A DNA stretch of 64,000 nt from Rotaria macrura. Taxonomy: Eukaryota; Rotifera; Eurotatoria; Philodinida; Philodinidae. The stretch spans positions 173,582-237,581 of the forward strand of contig OENT01000081.1 of NCBI GenBank assembly GCA_900239685.1, read 5' to 3'. A program made the position numbers and the translations under genes. Of this stretch, positions 11,805 through 24,049 are shown piece by piece. Below the pieces are notes generated by a model. It worked only from the letters and a program-made list of their open reading frames with translations. It did no database searches and had not been told where the DNA came from. Numbering within the stretch: position 1 is the first letter of the stretch; each line of letters opens with the position of its first letter.

Positions 11805-12602
11805 ATGGCTCAGTTAGATTCGATCCGAGCGATACTGTATTCAAAAAACATTGATGCACGCCAAGTCAAGCCATACACTGGTATTCATATCAATGCAAGT
11901 GGTAATATAAAAATAATAATTTCTATTTGCCTTTTTTTTTAATCAAGATTTGTACAACAAAAGCCAAACAACGGAGTAAAGCCTCACCTGAGTTATTAGT
12001 TATAGAGTCTTTTTTCATGAATAAAATTATTAAAAGAGAAAGTCGAAATCGAAGATTGAATGATATATTCATCAGAAAAAGAAAAAGAAACTCATAAATC
12101 TACTTTTCTATATTCAGGTGATCTGATTTTATCCACACCATCACTTGACTCTTATCGAGTCAATAACGATCCACTATATCGCTACGACGGAAGTATGTCT
12201 GCTCGTCTTCCAAAAGATCTTGATTATCGTATTTTATCTTATGACTCGTTGGAAAATCGTCGTTATCAATCTCTTCGAATGAAACAACCCGTGCCACATA
12301 ATGTAACACGTATTTTACAAGAGAGATGTAAAGAAGAAAATAAATATTGATTGACGTCTATATATAGAAATGAAAATATTTGGTTTTGTTTTCGTTTAGT
12401 CGGTGCCGTTGTTTCTCCTCGTGTTGATCCATCAAAAACAGTTCGCAGTAAAACAACGCCAGGTTATCGATTACTTGTAGAGAAAATTCCCAATCAACAT
12501 CAAACTATGATTTCACAACGTTTCAATAAAATAAGTCCATTCGTAACGGATTACGGAAACAATCCGAATGCAAATCCTGTACTTCGACAATCTGTGGCTT
12601 GA
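11805..12602 (+). CDS. Hypothetical 169-aa protein, three exons
   Basis: Exons 11805-11901, 12118-12327 and 12400-12602 join through GT-AG introns of 216 and 72 bases into one frame of 169 residues ending in TGA. The product begins MAQLDSIRAILYSKN. It is soluble and moderately basic and has no signal peptide or membrane segment. Recognisable stretches are YRYDGSMSARLPKDLDYRIL in the middle and a Pro/Asn-rich C-terminus ending PVLRQSVA. I do not recognise the family. The splice structure restores the frame twice and an AATAAA follows 30 bases after the stop, so the gene is probably real and complete. Confidence 0.75.
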
Positions 12603-12631
12603 GTTGATTTTCTCACATTGATATACATATA

Positions 12632-12637
12632 AATAAA
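12632..12637 (+). terminator. Poly(A) signal of the 169-aa gene
   Basis: AATAAA 30 bases after the TGA at 12600-12602, at a plausible distance for a 3' end. Confidence 0.5.
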
Positions 12638-13514
12638 GAGAAAAAAATCGATGAACTGCTCTAAAGGTTTGATTAAATTCTATTTGGTCTTTTCGCTTTT
12701 GTTTTTCAATAAACGAGGATCTATCTGATATTCTCATTAGATGTTAACATTCGATTAGCGGAACTAAATGTGATTATACTGATCTGGTACTATTGTTTAT
12801 AGATAGTGTTTTGTCAAGCATGGAATATGAGAAGGTGAAGCACCAACAAATATTGTTCTCATTCTGTTGATTCGTTTAAATTTTAAATAGAACACCTTAT
12901 GTAGATATTTAACACGTATATAATGACATATTAATTGTGACTCATAGAAAAATAAAAATTTGAGAAATGAAGTTTTCAAATTGCGTTTCAAACTTTTCAT
13001 ACGCATCACTCGAAAAGAAAACTATTGGCAGCAAAAGCACATCTATAAAAAGAATATTTTATCGTTAAATTTAATCATATTTTTGTTTGACATATTTGCG
13101 TGTTCTCTATTCTCCCATCATGCATTGATTTCTCGTTCTTTTGAGACACTCCTAACGAATACTATCGATTTCTCAGAATCTGCTAAAATGAACAAGAATC
13201 ATGCTATACATCCCTTTTACTAAGTTATCAACATTGCACGAGCAGTTAATGATCACATTTTTCCATGCATTGTTTTTCGTCGTTTATCATTAATGGCACC
13301 TCTCTGAATCAGTATAGTCATAACCAACAACTCTTAGAAGTAATGCATGATTTTTATTCTGAATTCAGTATTTCATCATCCAAGAAAAATCTCATACATA
13401 CGCCGCGATTTGAGTAATGCCAAGATCTTTTCAACGCTTAGATTTCTGTATGAGACAATTACCATCTATGTATACTGTAAACTATTCGCTGATATCCGCA
13501 CCACATTCATATGG
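12638..13514. other. Intergenic, nothing recognised
   Basis: AT-rich sequence between the 169-aa gene and the FLYWCH-carrying element. No supported gene or repeat. Confidence 0.45.
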
Positions 13515-14275
13515 TTGGCCGTCATAATGTCGAAAGAAAAAAATATCGAAGGGAAAAATGTCGAAAAAATAATATTGACATGAAACATTGTCAATTCATA
13601 TTTTAAAGAGTTGGGAAATATATAGTGCATGTTTTATTGTATGAAATTAAGTTGAAATTTTAACAGTGAGAAAAATTTTACAAAAAACTACAAATTAAAA
13701 AATTTTAATTTTTCACGAACTGCACAAACCTCAAGCTTTTCTTTTTCTGGTAGATGACTATGATTGTCAACAGTTTTCATCAGTAGATTAGTTGAATCAG
13801 TATGAACTTTAGGTGCACAATCATTACTAGTGCATATCCAATATTTTTTAGTTGTTGTTGCTGCTTTATTCAATTAAAAAGTATATTCATCAGCAACTAG
13901 TAGAGGTTTTTCTTTACTTGAATTTATAAAAGAAATAGATTGAGATTTTGCTTGAATTTCACCAGTTAAAATTACGGCAGCTTCAGCTATGACAGTACAA
14001 GTTTAGTTGTATAATAATTCTTTGTTCAACTCTTTTATTTTAATTTTATCAATAGTTAGTCATCCCTATCAATACTGGCTAAAGTTCTACACTAGTAAAA
14101 TCATAAGGAAAAACAATGAACTAAATGTGATTAGAATCGCCGTATACTAGAGACATGATTATTTTTTTATTTTTCACTTTCGACATTTTTCCACTTTAAT
14201 ATGTACGTTTCGACATTTTTCCTTTCGATGTTTTTTCTTCGCTTTTTCTATTTTCGACATTTTTCCAGCACACCA
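13515..14275. mobile_element. Probable MULE-like element with a FLYWCH relic
   Basis: The ends carry inverted sequence. The left end reads GGTTGGCCGTCATAATGTCG. The reverse complement of the right end reads GGTGTGCTGGAAAAATGTCG. A word GGAAAAATGTCGAAA recurs near both ends in opposite orientation (left about 13551-13565; right about 14180-14195, 14210-14225 and 14255-14270). The core encodes a degraded FLYWCH zinc-finger domain on the minus strand, a domain often attached to Mutator-like transposases. No transposase catalytic core is present. The boundaries are approximate and the superfamily is inferred. Confidence 0.55.
13688..13996 (-). pseudogene. FLYWCH zinc-finger fragment with an internal stop
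   Basis: Read on the minus strand from about 13996. The frame gives SSKEKPLLVADEYTF, an in-frame TAA, then LNKAATTTKKYWICTSNDC and KVHT, followed by DNHSHLPEKEKLEV. This matches the FLYWCH pattern of an aromatic-Trp-x-Cys, a second Cys, a His and a final His-x-His. The zinc ligands appear intact but the stop before the LNK segment breaks the domain. It has no upstream promoter or partner exon that I can see. It is most likely a transposon-derived relic inside the 13515-14275 element. Confidence 0.65.
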
Positions 14276-15370
14276 TTCATATTCTACCGATCTAAATAGA
14301 TTTCATTTCACAGTTGAAATGTTCTCGTAGATAGAATAAAAAAAGAAATGATGAAAGTGGCTAAATAAGTTGCTCATTCTTACTAGCTGACCGTTGCGTA
14401 ACGATGATAATATTTTATGAATTCTTTTTTTCTGCAAAACTCCTACGATCAAACATAGTTTGAAAAATGAACTCAAAACGCAATTGAGTTTATACATGAC
14501 TTCCAAAGATATCGGCTAATTATCTTGCAAAGTGATAGTTTTGTTTACAAAAGAATCGATTCGAAAAGAAAGTCATGTTTAAAATGTTTTTAATTCAAGT
14601 GTCAAGAATGTATGTAAAACTTTTGACAACGTTGATATCGATAGAATTTTTCATGCACTATCTATTGAAATATTTATCGTTCACACTTGATCAATGGAGC
14701 TCGAAATAACTGAGATATAAGAACTTTTCAAGTTGTTAAAACGTTGTGGAGATGTTCGGTTTTTGACTACTCTTTCTTATTCTCAGATTCGTTTTCGAAA
14801 CATATGTCTGTTATAGTTTGACATACGTGCGAACGCTTTTGCATCGCATGTTAGAAGGATTCATATAAATGGATCATTTATGCCAAATCATGACTACATA
14901 GCTAATTCGTAATCTATGATAGACGACCTATCAAGTTAGTGAATAGAATAGAATGTGGATGTTAGTCTTTCACGAACATGCAATAAATTTAAGATTTTTA
15001 AAATTTTCTCTTCGACTGTAAGACAGAGTGTGAATTTAATTACAGGACATTACTCTGAACAAGTCCCTATTAATCTGGAGAATCTCGTGAAATTTTATGT
15101 AGGATATTTGTTGAAAGTGTTTGAAAAAACTGTCCTTTGATACCTACTCTAGAACTTTGAGTCAAAGAATTCATTCAGTAGAACAATACAGCCCCTAGAT
15201 ATTCATTTTTATTGCCAACTAAAAAGCAGACTAAAGTACCGTTAAGAACAAAAGACAAGGACAAAAAACTCAACCATCATTGCACATATCATTAACAAAT
15301 TAGAGTCACAATACGGCCCACAAATTTTTATAATTCTTCATAGTAGATAAGCAAGCATATAACATATGAT
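14276..15370. other. Intergenic, nothing recognised
   Basis: About 1.1 kb of AT-rich sequence between the FLYWCH element and the 3' end of PRDX4. It probably includes the PRDX4 3' UTR. No further feature was seen. Confidence 0.5.
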
Positions 15371-16491
15371 TTAATTCTTTTTAGTTTCATAATTTTTACT
15401 GAAATATTTCATTTTTTCTGCTGGATTCGGAATAATTGTGTCTGCACCTGGACGCCAGCCAGCCGGGCATACTAAACATGACACAAATTTGAATTCGAAC
15501 ATGCATATAAATCAAATCAAAATCTACCTTCGCCATGTTTATCAGTATATTGAAAAGCTTGAAGAAGTCGAAGTGTTTCATCAGTTGATCGACCAACTGG
15601 TAGATCGTTCATTGTAATTTGACGAAGAATACCATGACCATCAATGATAAATAATCCTCTATAGACAACATAAGCAAGTAAAAAAAGAAAGACGGTAACA
15701 TTAAAAAAAAAAGAAATCTTTTCCTTTAGTCTATACCTTAATGCATGACCTACATCTTGTAAATAGACACCATAATCTTTAGAAATTTGATGTGTTAAAT
15801 CGGATAAAAGTGGTATTTGAATGTTGCCTAAGCCACCTTGTTCACGAGGTGTATTTAACCATGCTATTTGAAAATATAAACAATTGAAAAACAAAAGCAA
15901 AATGATAAAACAAAAAGTCTTACCCAAATGAGTAAACTGTGAATCAACAGAGATTGCAACAACTAACGACGTAGAAAACAGTATATTAATACCAAAAGAA
16001 AAAAAAATCACTGCAGTGTACTTTCTGTATTGATATTTTTAAATTCTTGAATACGATCAGAAAAAGCGATGATCTCAGTTGGACATACGAATGTGCTAAA
16101 AGATAAAATAAGCCTACGGTCAATTCATATCATGTTATTTCTTAAGCTTACAAGTCGAGTGGATAGAAAAGAAGCACAAGATATTTATCTTTGAAATCAT
16201 TTAAACTGATTTCTTTGAATTCTCCATTAATAACAGCAATGCCTTCGAAGGATGGTGCCGGTTTACTAACTAAAACATATGTAATATGAGAAATATCAAA
16301 AAACAAGAAGCAAACAACTAACTTTGAACTTTACTGTATTGTAAACTAAGCGGTTCTTTACTCGGACGACTTTCACATGGGAAAGCTCCACTGCTATCCG
16401 CATGCTGAAAACATACCGGTTCTTCCTTTCGACATATAACTAATGGACTACAGCATAATAATAAAACAACAAATGAAATAGGATGCATCAT
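15371..16491 (-). CDS. PRDX4: Peroxiredoxin 4, typical 2-Cys, secretory
   Basis: Seven minus-strand exons (16323-16491, 16152-16269, 16022-16095, 15924-15962, 15737-15863, 15528-15658, 15371-15471) give a complete 252-residue protein. It reduces hydrogen peroxide using the peroxidatic Cys100 in FVCPTE and the resolving Cys221 in VCPAGW. Arg176 (ALRGLF) is the family's active-site arginine. A hydrophobic signal peptide (residues about 4-20) and an N-terminal region with extra Cys27 and Cys39 point to the ER/secreted PRDX4 class. GGLG (143-146) and the C-terminal YF (242-243) are the motifs of hyperoxidation-sensitive enzymes. Introns are all 53-78 bases. An acceptor-like TTTCAG lies 27 bases before the ATG. 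It is divergent from the DRAP1 cluster. The identification is secure. Confidence 0.97.
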
Positions 16492-17806
16492 TCTATGATT
16501 TCAACTAAAACGATAGATCTGAAAAAAAAAGTCATTGCAATCGATCAATAAATGGTAAGGAGTATCACTATACAGGATGAGTGGTCTACTAAGACTTCTT
16601 AAACTGTTTTTTAATACACTGTAACAAAAGAAAATTGATATTTTTCATATGAATGCATACAAACAGACTTTCTCTCAAATCAAGAAACCTTAAAAAATGC
16701 ATTCGTTTCAGTATATTACCAAAACAACAAACTGAAATAATCTGAATCAATTTTCATTTCATACATATTTAAAATGATTCGAAATATCGTAATTCATTTA
16801 CATCAGAAAACATGTCGAACTGTAACCAAATCTATAGACTCTAGCTGCCTATCGAAGATGCATGGATCACTGATGTAAAACAATCAGATTTTCTTGATGT
16901 AATTAATTATTCTTCTCTATGAATCAAAATTTTCGTTCAACCCATAAGAAATAGTTACGTATGATATTCGAACGAATATAGATAATTAGAATATTTCTAC
17001 TTTTTAACAAATTCCTATTTCATTTCGTCGTGCTTGTCTCATCACATAATGTATTCGTAGGAATTAGATATAATAAATATAAATGTATATGCAACAAAAC
17101 CCTCGACTAAAAGGATCTCTTCGCTGAAAATAGTCAATGATGAATGCTGAACGATTTGAATATCCATATTTAAATTTTCAGTACAATTTTCTCTCGTTTG
17201 ACATACAATATTATGTTTTATTTATCAGAAAAGAATAGTATGTTTTCTTTCTTACGATCAGATTTTTGATGTGTCATATCTTTTGTTCCGATGTTTATCT
17301 TTATAATTCGCTTCTAATAGTTATACTAGAAATAGAAACATAATGTTTCATACTATGTCATAGAACTAATCTACTTAGTGCAAGATCGAGTTTAACAAAT
17401 AGCCATTGGTTGAGACATCAACAAAACATGGAAGTTCGTCCTCGTCTATGACCTACTTAGTAAATATAGGCCAAAGATCACTATTTAAATTGCATTTTAC
17501 TACTCTTCCACCGTGAAATATTTAAATACTCTAATGGTTTTGATGCCACTCTGTCGTTTTCTAGTTGGTCATTTCAAAGAAACCATTTAATAAAGAGAAA
17601 GAAAATCAGTTCATTCGATCCACAATCGATGACCAATTGTTTACTGGCGCCACAAAGCATGTTGAGATATGCGTTGATAGTAGTTATTACATGGTAAGAA
17701 TATCTCTTTCTCATTCTCTTCCGTCAAATATATATCGATTACATAGTCTTTTTTACACAAGTCTTACGAAAATTTTTTTCTTAATATCCTTTTCTAGATC
17801 TGATTT
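16492..17806. promoter_or_regulatory. Divergent PRDX4 / DRAP1 intergenic region
   Basis: 1.3 kb separates the outward-facing starts of PRDX4 (minus) and DRAP1 (plus), so both promoters should lie here. On the plus side a likely 5'-UTR intron spans 17694-17797 (GTAAGA donor, TTTCTAG acceptor), placing the DRAP1 ATG 9 bases after the splice. No TATA box or factor site can be called with confidence in this AT-rich DNA. Confidence 0.5.
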
Positions 17807-18510
17807 ATGCCAAATCGTCGAAAGCCGAATACATTATTTTTGCCAGCTCGTATCAAGCGGCTGATGCAAAAAGATGAAGAAGTAGAATTTCTATTGTTTC
17901 TTTCGAAAATTTTCTTTCAAGATATTTATTATTGTTTTTTATTCAAATCACGCAGGTTGGGAAACTTTCGGCAACAGTTCCGGTGATTGCAGCTCGCGCA
18001 TTAGAACAATTTCTTGAAGAACTTATTACCAAAGCAGCATCAATAACAATATCACATCAAGCGAAAACCTTAACACCTGAACATATTCGACAGCATATAT
18101 ATGCTGATGTGCGTCTTTCGTTTCTTCATGATTTAGCCAATCGTATGGCAACTGGTCCCAATAGTAATGGTGGACGCTCACATTCAACGTCATCTGCAAT
18201 ATCAACACCAACATCAACAACACATCGTTCACCATTTCAACAGCAATTAAGTGTACCTTATCACGATCCATCACCAATGCCAGCAGCAACATCTACAAAT
18301 CAAACAAATTTGCTTTGTATTAATCATCAATTAAGTCGTCCGTATTCAAGTTCATATTATAATAAAGCCAAGACAAATAATAAGCGAAGTTTTGATCTTG
18401 CTAATAAGGAACAAGACGAAGAAGTAGAAGAAGATGATGATGACGACGACGATGACGATGATGTTAATGACGATGACGAACGACTCACATCTAATCACAC
18501 AGCCACATGA
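17807..18510 (+). CDS. DRAP1: NC2-alpha / Dr1-associated corepressor (histone fold)
   Basis: Exons 17807-17881 and 17956-18510 (74-base intron) encode 209 residues, close to the 205 of the human protein. The start MPNRRKPN leads into LPARIKRLMQKDEEVGKLSA and VPVIAARALEQFLEEL. This is the H2A-like histone fold of NC2-alpha (residues about 10-90), ending in a segment like EHIRQHI and FLHDLANRM. NC2-alpha pairs with DR1 (NC2-beta), clamps TBP on promoters and blocks TFIIA/TFIIB entry. The tail is low-complexity Ser/Thr/Gln then strongly acidic (a run of Asp near residues 185-200), like vertebrate DRAP1. It is the first gene of a four-gene same-strand cluster. NUDCD1 starts 205 bases after its stop with no AATAAA between. 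Confidence 0.93.
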
Positions 18511-18690
18511 ACAATGAAATAGAAATCTTTCTTGTATAGCTTTTGTTTTTCTTTTGTCTTCTTTCTTTATTCTGTTCTTGTTGTCTATGTTTTGTATGAG
18601 ACCTGATTGTTTCTTTTCTCGGTTCCTATGTGACGATAAGATACAATGTTACTCCGTCCAGGAAACGTATTTCATTTTTTTTCTCGACTT

Positions 18691-18697
18691 CTTTCAG
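18691..18697 (+). promoter_or_regulatory. 3' splice acceptor before NUDCD1 (possible trans-splice site)
   Basis: CTTTCAG, preceded by a T-rich tract, 18 bases before the NUDCD1 ATG at 18716. No GT donor that would make an obvious cis intron is evident in the 205-base gap after DRAP1. The first bases after the acceptor are ATAGAA, the same as after the INTS15 acceptor. Confidence 0.55.
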
Positions 18698-18715
18698 ATA
18701 GAACGAAACTGAATT

Positions 18716-21700
18716 ATGACTGATTGGCGTGAATTTCGTCCTCAACAAAGACTATTGAATTCAAATTTCGATGGTTACCGTTTAACGCTTGAACCACTTG
18801 CTCAGTATTCATTGAAATTAAATGATAATATTCATGTACAAAAAGATATTGAGCTTGACAATGATTTATATACGTACAATGGTATTAAAGCATTTAAATC
18901 ATTAAATCAACTCTACATGAATTCATGGAAAAATAATAATAAGGATTTATTCTTTTTTGATCAAACACATTCCATACAAAAAATAAATATATCATCGAAT
19001 GAATCATTTTCACATTTACAACAGCCAACCATTGTTTATCAATTATCAAAAAATAGTTTACATGGATCGATGATGTTTATAACAGAATCACTTGTTGTGG
19101 TATGTGATGGTCGTTCGAAATTATTCATTTTAAATACAGAAAATACAAAATGGAAACTTTTACACGAAGAAGATTTTGATGAATATTCAACATCACCTAT
19201 ACGTTTGTTGCATGCTATTAACTGCGAAGGATATTTACATGCAATTATTGGTTTTATTCAAACTGAATGTCAATTACTTTGGGCTACATTTTCACTTGAT
19301 GCATCGAATGATATGAACTTGACAAGACGACGAATGTTAAATGGAAAAAAATGGCCAGATTTCGTAGCTTTTGAATCGAATGGACAGAGTATATGCATAG
19401 CTGCCGAAGGATTGTATACGTTTACATTCGATTCATTGATTGAGGTAAGTAATAAAGAATGCGTGAAAACGAGCTACCTGCTACATTTAGTCAGTTGGAT
19501 ATGACATAGGATGTCTTATTTTATTACATTAATTGGGGTTTATTGAAGGGCCTTGGATTTATGAGACTTTGGACGTTTTGACAGTCAATGCACTGATAAC
19601 GATGATTGAATGATGTTACATAAGTGACTTAGATCGATAGATTATTGTCAAAACTTCATTCAAGTAAACTAAGAATGCTTTTTGATTTTCTACTCATCAA
19701 TAATTTCTACTGTCAGTTTCTATGTGCCCGAAGACTAATTAGTGTTCTTAAATCTAAATTATTTCGTGACTAAGTATAACAGTCTATTATGTTCAAGTTT
19801 ACACTAAAGAATAAATAAGTATCCATGTGAAACTATCTTTGAAGTCAACATTATAGATATTTCTATATTTTACAAATAATGTGTTACTAGAAAAACAGAC
19901 ACTTCTCATGAGTTTGTATCGTAGTGTTTTCACGGATACTTATCCAGGATACATATGCATTGATGATATTTAAGCAGTACTGCAAGGTTATGTAAACATT
20001 TCCGATATAACTACAGTTGTGATAACCTTCTTGTCGAATAAAATCAATAATTTTTGTGTAAAGTGCATTGTTTTTATTCTCGTCTTTGAATCTCTAGTGG
20101 AAATATGACACAAGTCAAGTTGTACGTAAGAGATGTCCTACTTTGCATTGTTTCTAAACATTTAGACGTGATTTTTGCACTAAATTCAAGAGGAAATAAT
20201 TTATTTGACATATCGATTTCTAGAGGAAAATTGCTTTCATTTGTACGGCCTTGTTTGTCAGTAGTTTGAAGGTTAGCAACTGTTTTTTTGACGTATGCAG
20301 TCATGGTTTACATTAGGCAATCGAGTATGCTCTGTTAATTATTATTGCATTACAGTACGAATTAGATTCGTGCATTGCTCAAATATTTTCAATGTTAATA
20401 CATATTTATGCATTCTTCGATATAGAATTCTAGAGGATACTGCTACTATTTTAGAACGAGTTACTGCTCTTCTTTAAACATGCTATCAATCACGTCTGCA
20501 TGTTTGTATGAAGATTTTTCATTCATAATCATTTTCTTTACGATGCAAACTAAAACGCACTAGAATGTCGAGTATTAACAGAGAAATCATGCAAATTACC
20601 GATTATACGGAATCAAAGAGTCCGAACAACTGAATCAATGGGGTATTAAATAAAAAAAGCAGAGGCTTAAAAAATTCTATTTTAAGAACCGTAAGTCACT
20701 TGAATTATCGATCGGATCATCTGTCTGTTTGTATTCGATGTAGTAGAAAAAGTTTTTGTGAAAAGAAAATTGTACACGACATTCTATGTCAAGATCGATC
20801 ATGATATCCAGCATTGTCTTTTAAAGTTAATGGAAAATGTATATGTATATGTATTTATTTACATAGGTTAAAAAGGAAGAAATTCTCAAAAAACTCGTTG
20901 TTGAAAAGATTGACTCATCTCTTCATTATATATGGTCACAAACTCATAATACAATTGAGATAGAAATCGATTGTAAAACAAATGAATCGCAACAATGGGT
21001 AGTTGATATAGAATCAAATCATTTGAAATGTTCTGTTAATGATATTTTATTGATTGATGCTAAACTTTTTGATAATATTGAACCCAAAGAAAGTTCACAT
21101 ATCGTAACAAAAGATCAAAGTAATCAATTAACAATTACTTTACAGAAAACAAACGTTGGATTATTTTGGAGTGAAATATTCAAAGAAGGTCAAGCAATAT
21201 CAGGTGATATCAAAATGAGTTCTTTACCTGAAACAAATACAAATAATATTGAAGAACTTGACGATTTAAAACAACCATACAATAGTCAACAACTCGAAGA
21301 ATGTGACCAATATTCAAATGATACCGACAGCTATTTATCAAGATTTGATGGCGACAAACATTCCATTACACATCAAGCATTGATTTATAATCAAATATTG
21401 TTCACAAAATTAAATCCGCCGTCATTATGTATTCGTCATGATGTAAGTCATTTACCCAAGTATTACTTGCTTGTTTTCGTTAGATCAAATAAGTGAATGA
21501 TCAACTTTAATTTATAGGGATGCGCTTTCAAGCATATCGTTAAGACCGGTGAAAGCCGGTAAACTGACGAAGAACCTACGGTGAAGACCGGTTTCTTGTA
21601 TTATTCAGACTACTCTTTGTTAACATAATCCAGCCATGCTAATGCACCGGTCTTCACCATGGATTTTTCGTATTCTCACCAGCTTCACCGTTTTCTCACC

Positions 21701-23993
21701 AGCTTCACCGTTTTCTCACCGGCGCATCCCTAATAATTTAGTATTCTATTTCACTTCTTAACAAAAAATATTCATGAAACAATGATACTTGAAAACATAT
21801 TCGACTTGATTTTTTATCAAAGTATCGTTTATAAAAAATATTTTAGCACAAGGCCTACGGTTTTTGAAACGACAATAAAAAAATCATATGACTGTTGCTG
21901 TTTATTAGTAGAATTTTAGTTTCATCGTTTGTAAATTTCTATGACATGCTATTGATACATATGATTTCCTATGATGCATCGAAAACCTTTCTAAAAGTAC
22001 GAGATAGAGAAGAAAATGATCCTCGATCCTAAGTGTCTAGTTCTATGTATTGGAATAAATGTTTTGTTCCTCTTCGTTAAAAGTAGGTAACTTTTCGGTT
22101 TACTTTAGTATATCTAATTCGGTGCCGTCGGATGAAATATAAAGTGACCTCGTGTTTTGAATACATAAACTAGAAAAAAAAAAGACAAATATATTGTTGA
22201 CAGTATATCGATAATTACTCCAATATGCATATATTTTACTTCTTCTTGATTAATTCAGGATTTTAAAGTATTATCGATTAAATAACATTATTTAAATTTC
22301 ATTTAGATCATCTGTTTACTATGTAGATTCGAAATCCTAATAAAAGAAATATTTTGCTTTTTCAAAACGACTATTGATTTTCTATTGTTTCTTTTTTGTT
22401 GATACAGCAATAACAACTTAATTCAATTATACTTTTGCATTAGATGACAGTACTCATGATCTGATCTTATTCATATCATCGGGATATAGAAGTATCCAAT
22501 GACTACTTGTAGATATGTTGTTCATATTGAGGAAATGGAACATTTGCTCGTTTAAAAGATTAAGTAAACCGCATTTTGCCTTTATCGGTAGCATTTACTG
22601 TATTCAAACCTTAATTGAAAAATACATTTGTGTTTTTTCTCAGCACTTTTCCTCTAAATCTTTATCTTAAATTGCTTTATCGACTGTTCGAACGAATTTC
22701 AATAAACAAGGTCATCTTTTGTACTGTCACTAAGTACGAAAAGGATACTTATGTAGTTTAAAACCATTATTTTCAAGTAAGATAAAGCATGGAGTGTTAT
22801 CTTCCGAGACATAAAAGCACGAGACATTTATTAAAACAAAAACTATGTAAATACAATAAACTTGCATATATTTCTAGTCACGTTTTCGTGTTACTTTCTG
22901 TCATCATCATCATCATCATCATTTGAATGTCTTTTATGACGAATCGATAATCTGATTCGTTTCAATTATTCATCGATGGTTGAATCAAAAAGTATATCGA
23001 TTAACATATTCTTGATGTGACATACAATCTATTAACGGTAGTATTGAGTTATCCAGGAGAATAATACGATTTGTTTATGCTAGAGTATTTGATAAATGAT
23101 GACGGAGAAATATGTGCTAAAAATAGATGAAATAAAAGTATCTTCGTGTAAATAACGCTAATAATTACACGAAGATATTTCATATTACAATCCTCTAGTG
23201 ATCTCATGAACAAATTTTTCTATTAGTAACGATTGTGAAAAATAAACGTGTATAGGCATATCTGCCTTATTGATTTATTTTGCAACAGGAAAACAATATT
23301 CCAAGTCAACTTGGGACTTAGACATTTCAAGAAATATCGTGTATTACAAATGAATATCTAAACACTGACATAAGATTGATTTTTCTTTTTTCCTACACCA
23401 GAAAAAAAATCTGTATGAACTTTCAGTGCTGATAATTCCGACTTTTGACATATGGCAGAAATTCTATCGGAGAAATCAGACAATAATGATTATCATTTCT
23501 TTGTATTCACTTGGTAAATAATTATCTCTAATTGAATGTTTATTTGAAATCTTTTCAAACAATTAAAAATGAAATGCTTCATGTTTTACAAATTTTCATA
23601 TTTCAATTTATTCAGGTTGATGGTCTTATTTGGCAAATTAAAACTCTAAAATCCGAGGATGAGCACCCATGGACTCATGAAGCAACATTGAATGCCTTCG
23701 GCTATGTTCAAGCATCGAAACAAAATCGTAAATTTATCTCTACACCAAGCGATTATTCCTATGCATTAATATCTGACATACGTACGCATCTTTACATCTA
23801 TAAACAAAATTCTCCAGCATCAAATTTACCTGGTTCATCATTGCGTAATCGAAAGACAGGAAAACTTGTTGAAAGTATTGCCAAACAGCATATGATATCA
23901 TTTGAAAATCATAATGAAATTCTTGGTCTCATAACAACCAATGAACAAACATTTATATTGACTGATGATCAATTATTTATTGTTACTATTTGA
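18716..23993 (+). CDS. NUDCD1: NudC domain-containing protein 1
   Basis: Exons 18716-19444, 20867-21442 and 23616-23993 join in phase 0 to give 560 residues (human 583). The N-terminus has the family motif FDGYRLTLEPLAQYSLKL, then beta-propeller-like repeats. A CS/p23-like domain (residues about 260-345, from LHYIWSQTHNTIEIEI to NVGLFWSEIF) follows. Further motifs are the conserved QQLEECD and FDGD, the junction CIRHD-VDGLIWQ, and a C-terminal AFGYVQASKQNRKF and YSYALISD. NUDCD1 is a CS-domain co-chaperone type protein with nuclear and cytoplasmic partners. Introns of 1422 and 2173 bases are long compared with PRDX4; the second holds a hAT-like MITE and a perfect 13-bp hairpin. The stop is 56 bases before the INTS15 ATG. 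Confidence 0.95.
21515..21732. mobile_element. hAT-like MITE, copy 1 (in NUDCD1 intron 2)
   Basis: 218 bp bounded by TAGGGATGCGC and its inverse GCGCATCCCTA. Flanking 8-mers TTAATTTA and ATAATTTA differ at one base, an 8-bp target duplication as for hAT elements. The interior is GC-richer with repeated GACCGGTGAA and TCACCGG words. It has no coding capacity. Confidence 0.85.
23139..23177. repeat. Perfect 13-bp hairpin in NUDCD1 intron 2
   Basis: TATCTTCGTGTAA and TTACACGAAGATA are exact inverse copies separated by a 12-base loop. It could be a MITE core or a structured intronic element. No other support. Confidence 0.5.
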
Positions 23994-24012
23994 ATTAACT
24001 GTTTTATGTTTG

Positions 24013-24019
24013 TTTTCAG
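24013..24019 (+). promoter_or_regulatory. 3' splice acceptor in the NUDCD1-INTS15 gap
   Basis: TTTTCAG 30 bases before the INTS15 ATG at 24050 and only 20 bases after the NUDCD1 stop. A cis intron would have to begin inside NUDCD1, so a trans-splice acceptor is the simpler reading. Confidence 0.6.
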
Positions 24020-24049
24020 ATAGAATTGTTTCCTTCTTTTTCTTCTATC

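Noticed and set aside
17565-17864. 99-codon plus-strand frame before DRAP1
   Set aside because: It crosses a probable 5'-UTR intron and overlaps the true DRAP1 ATG in another frame. No domain.
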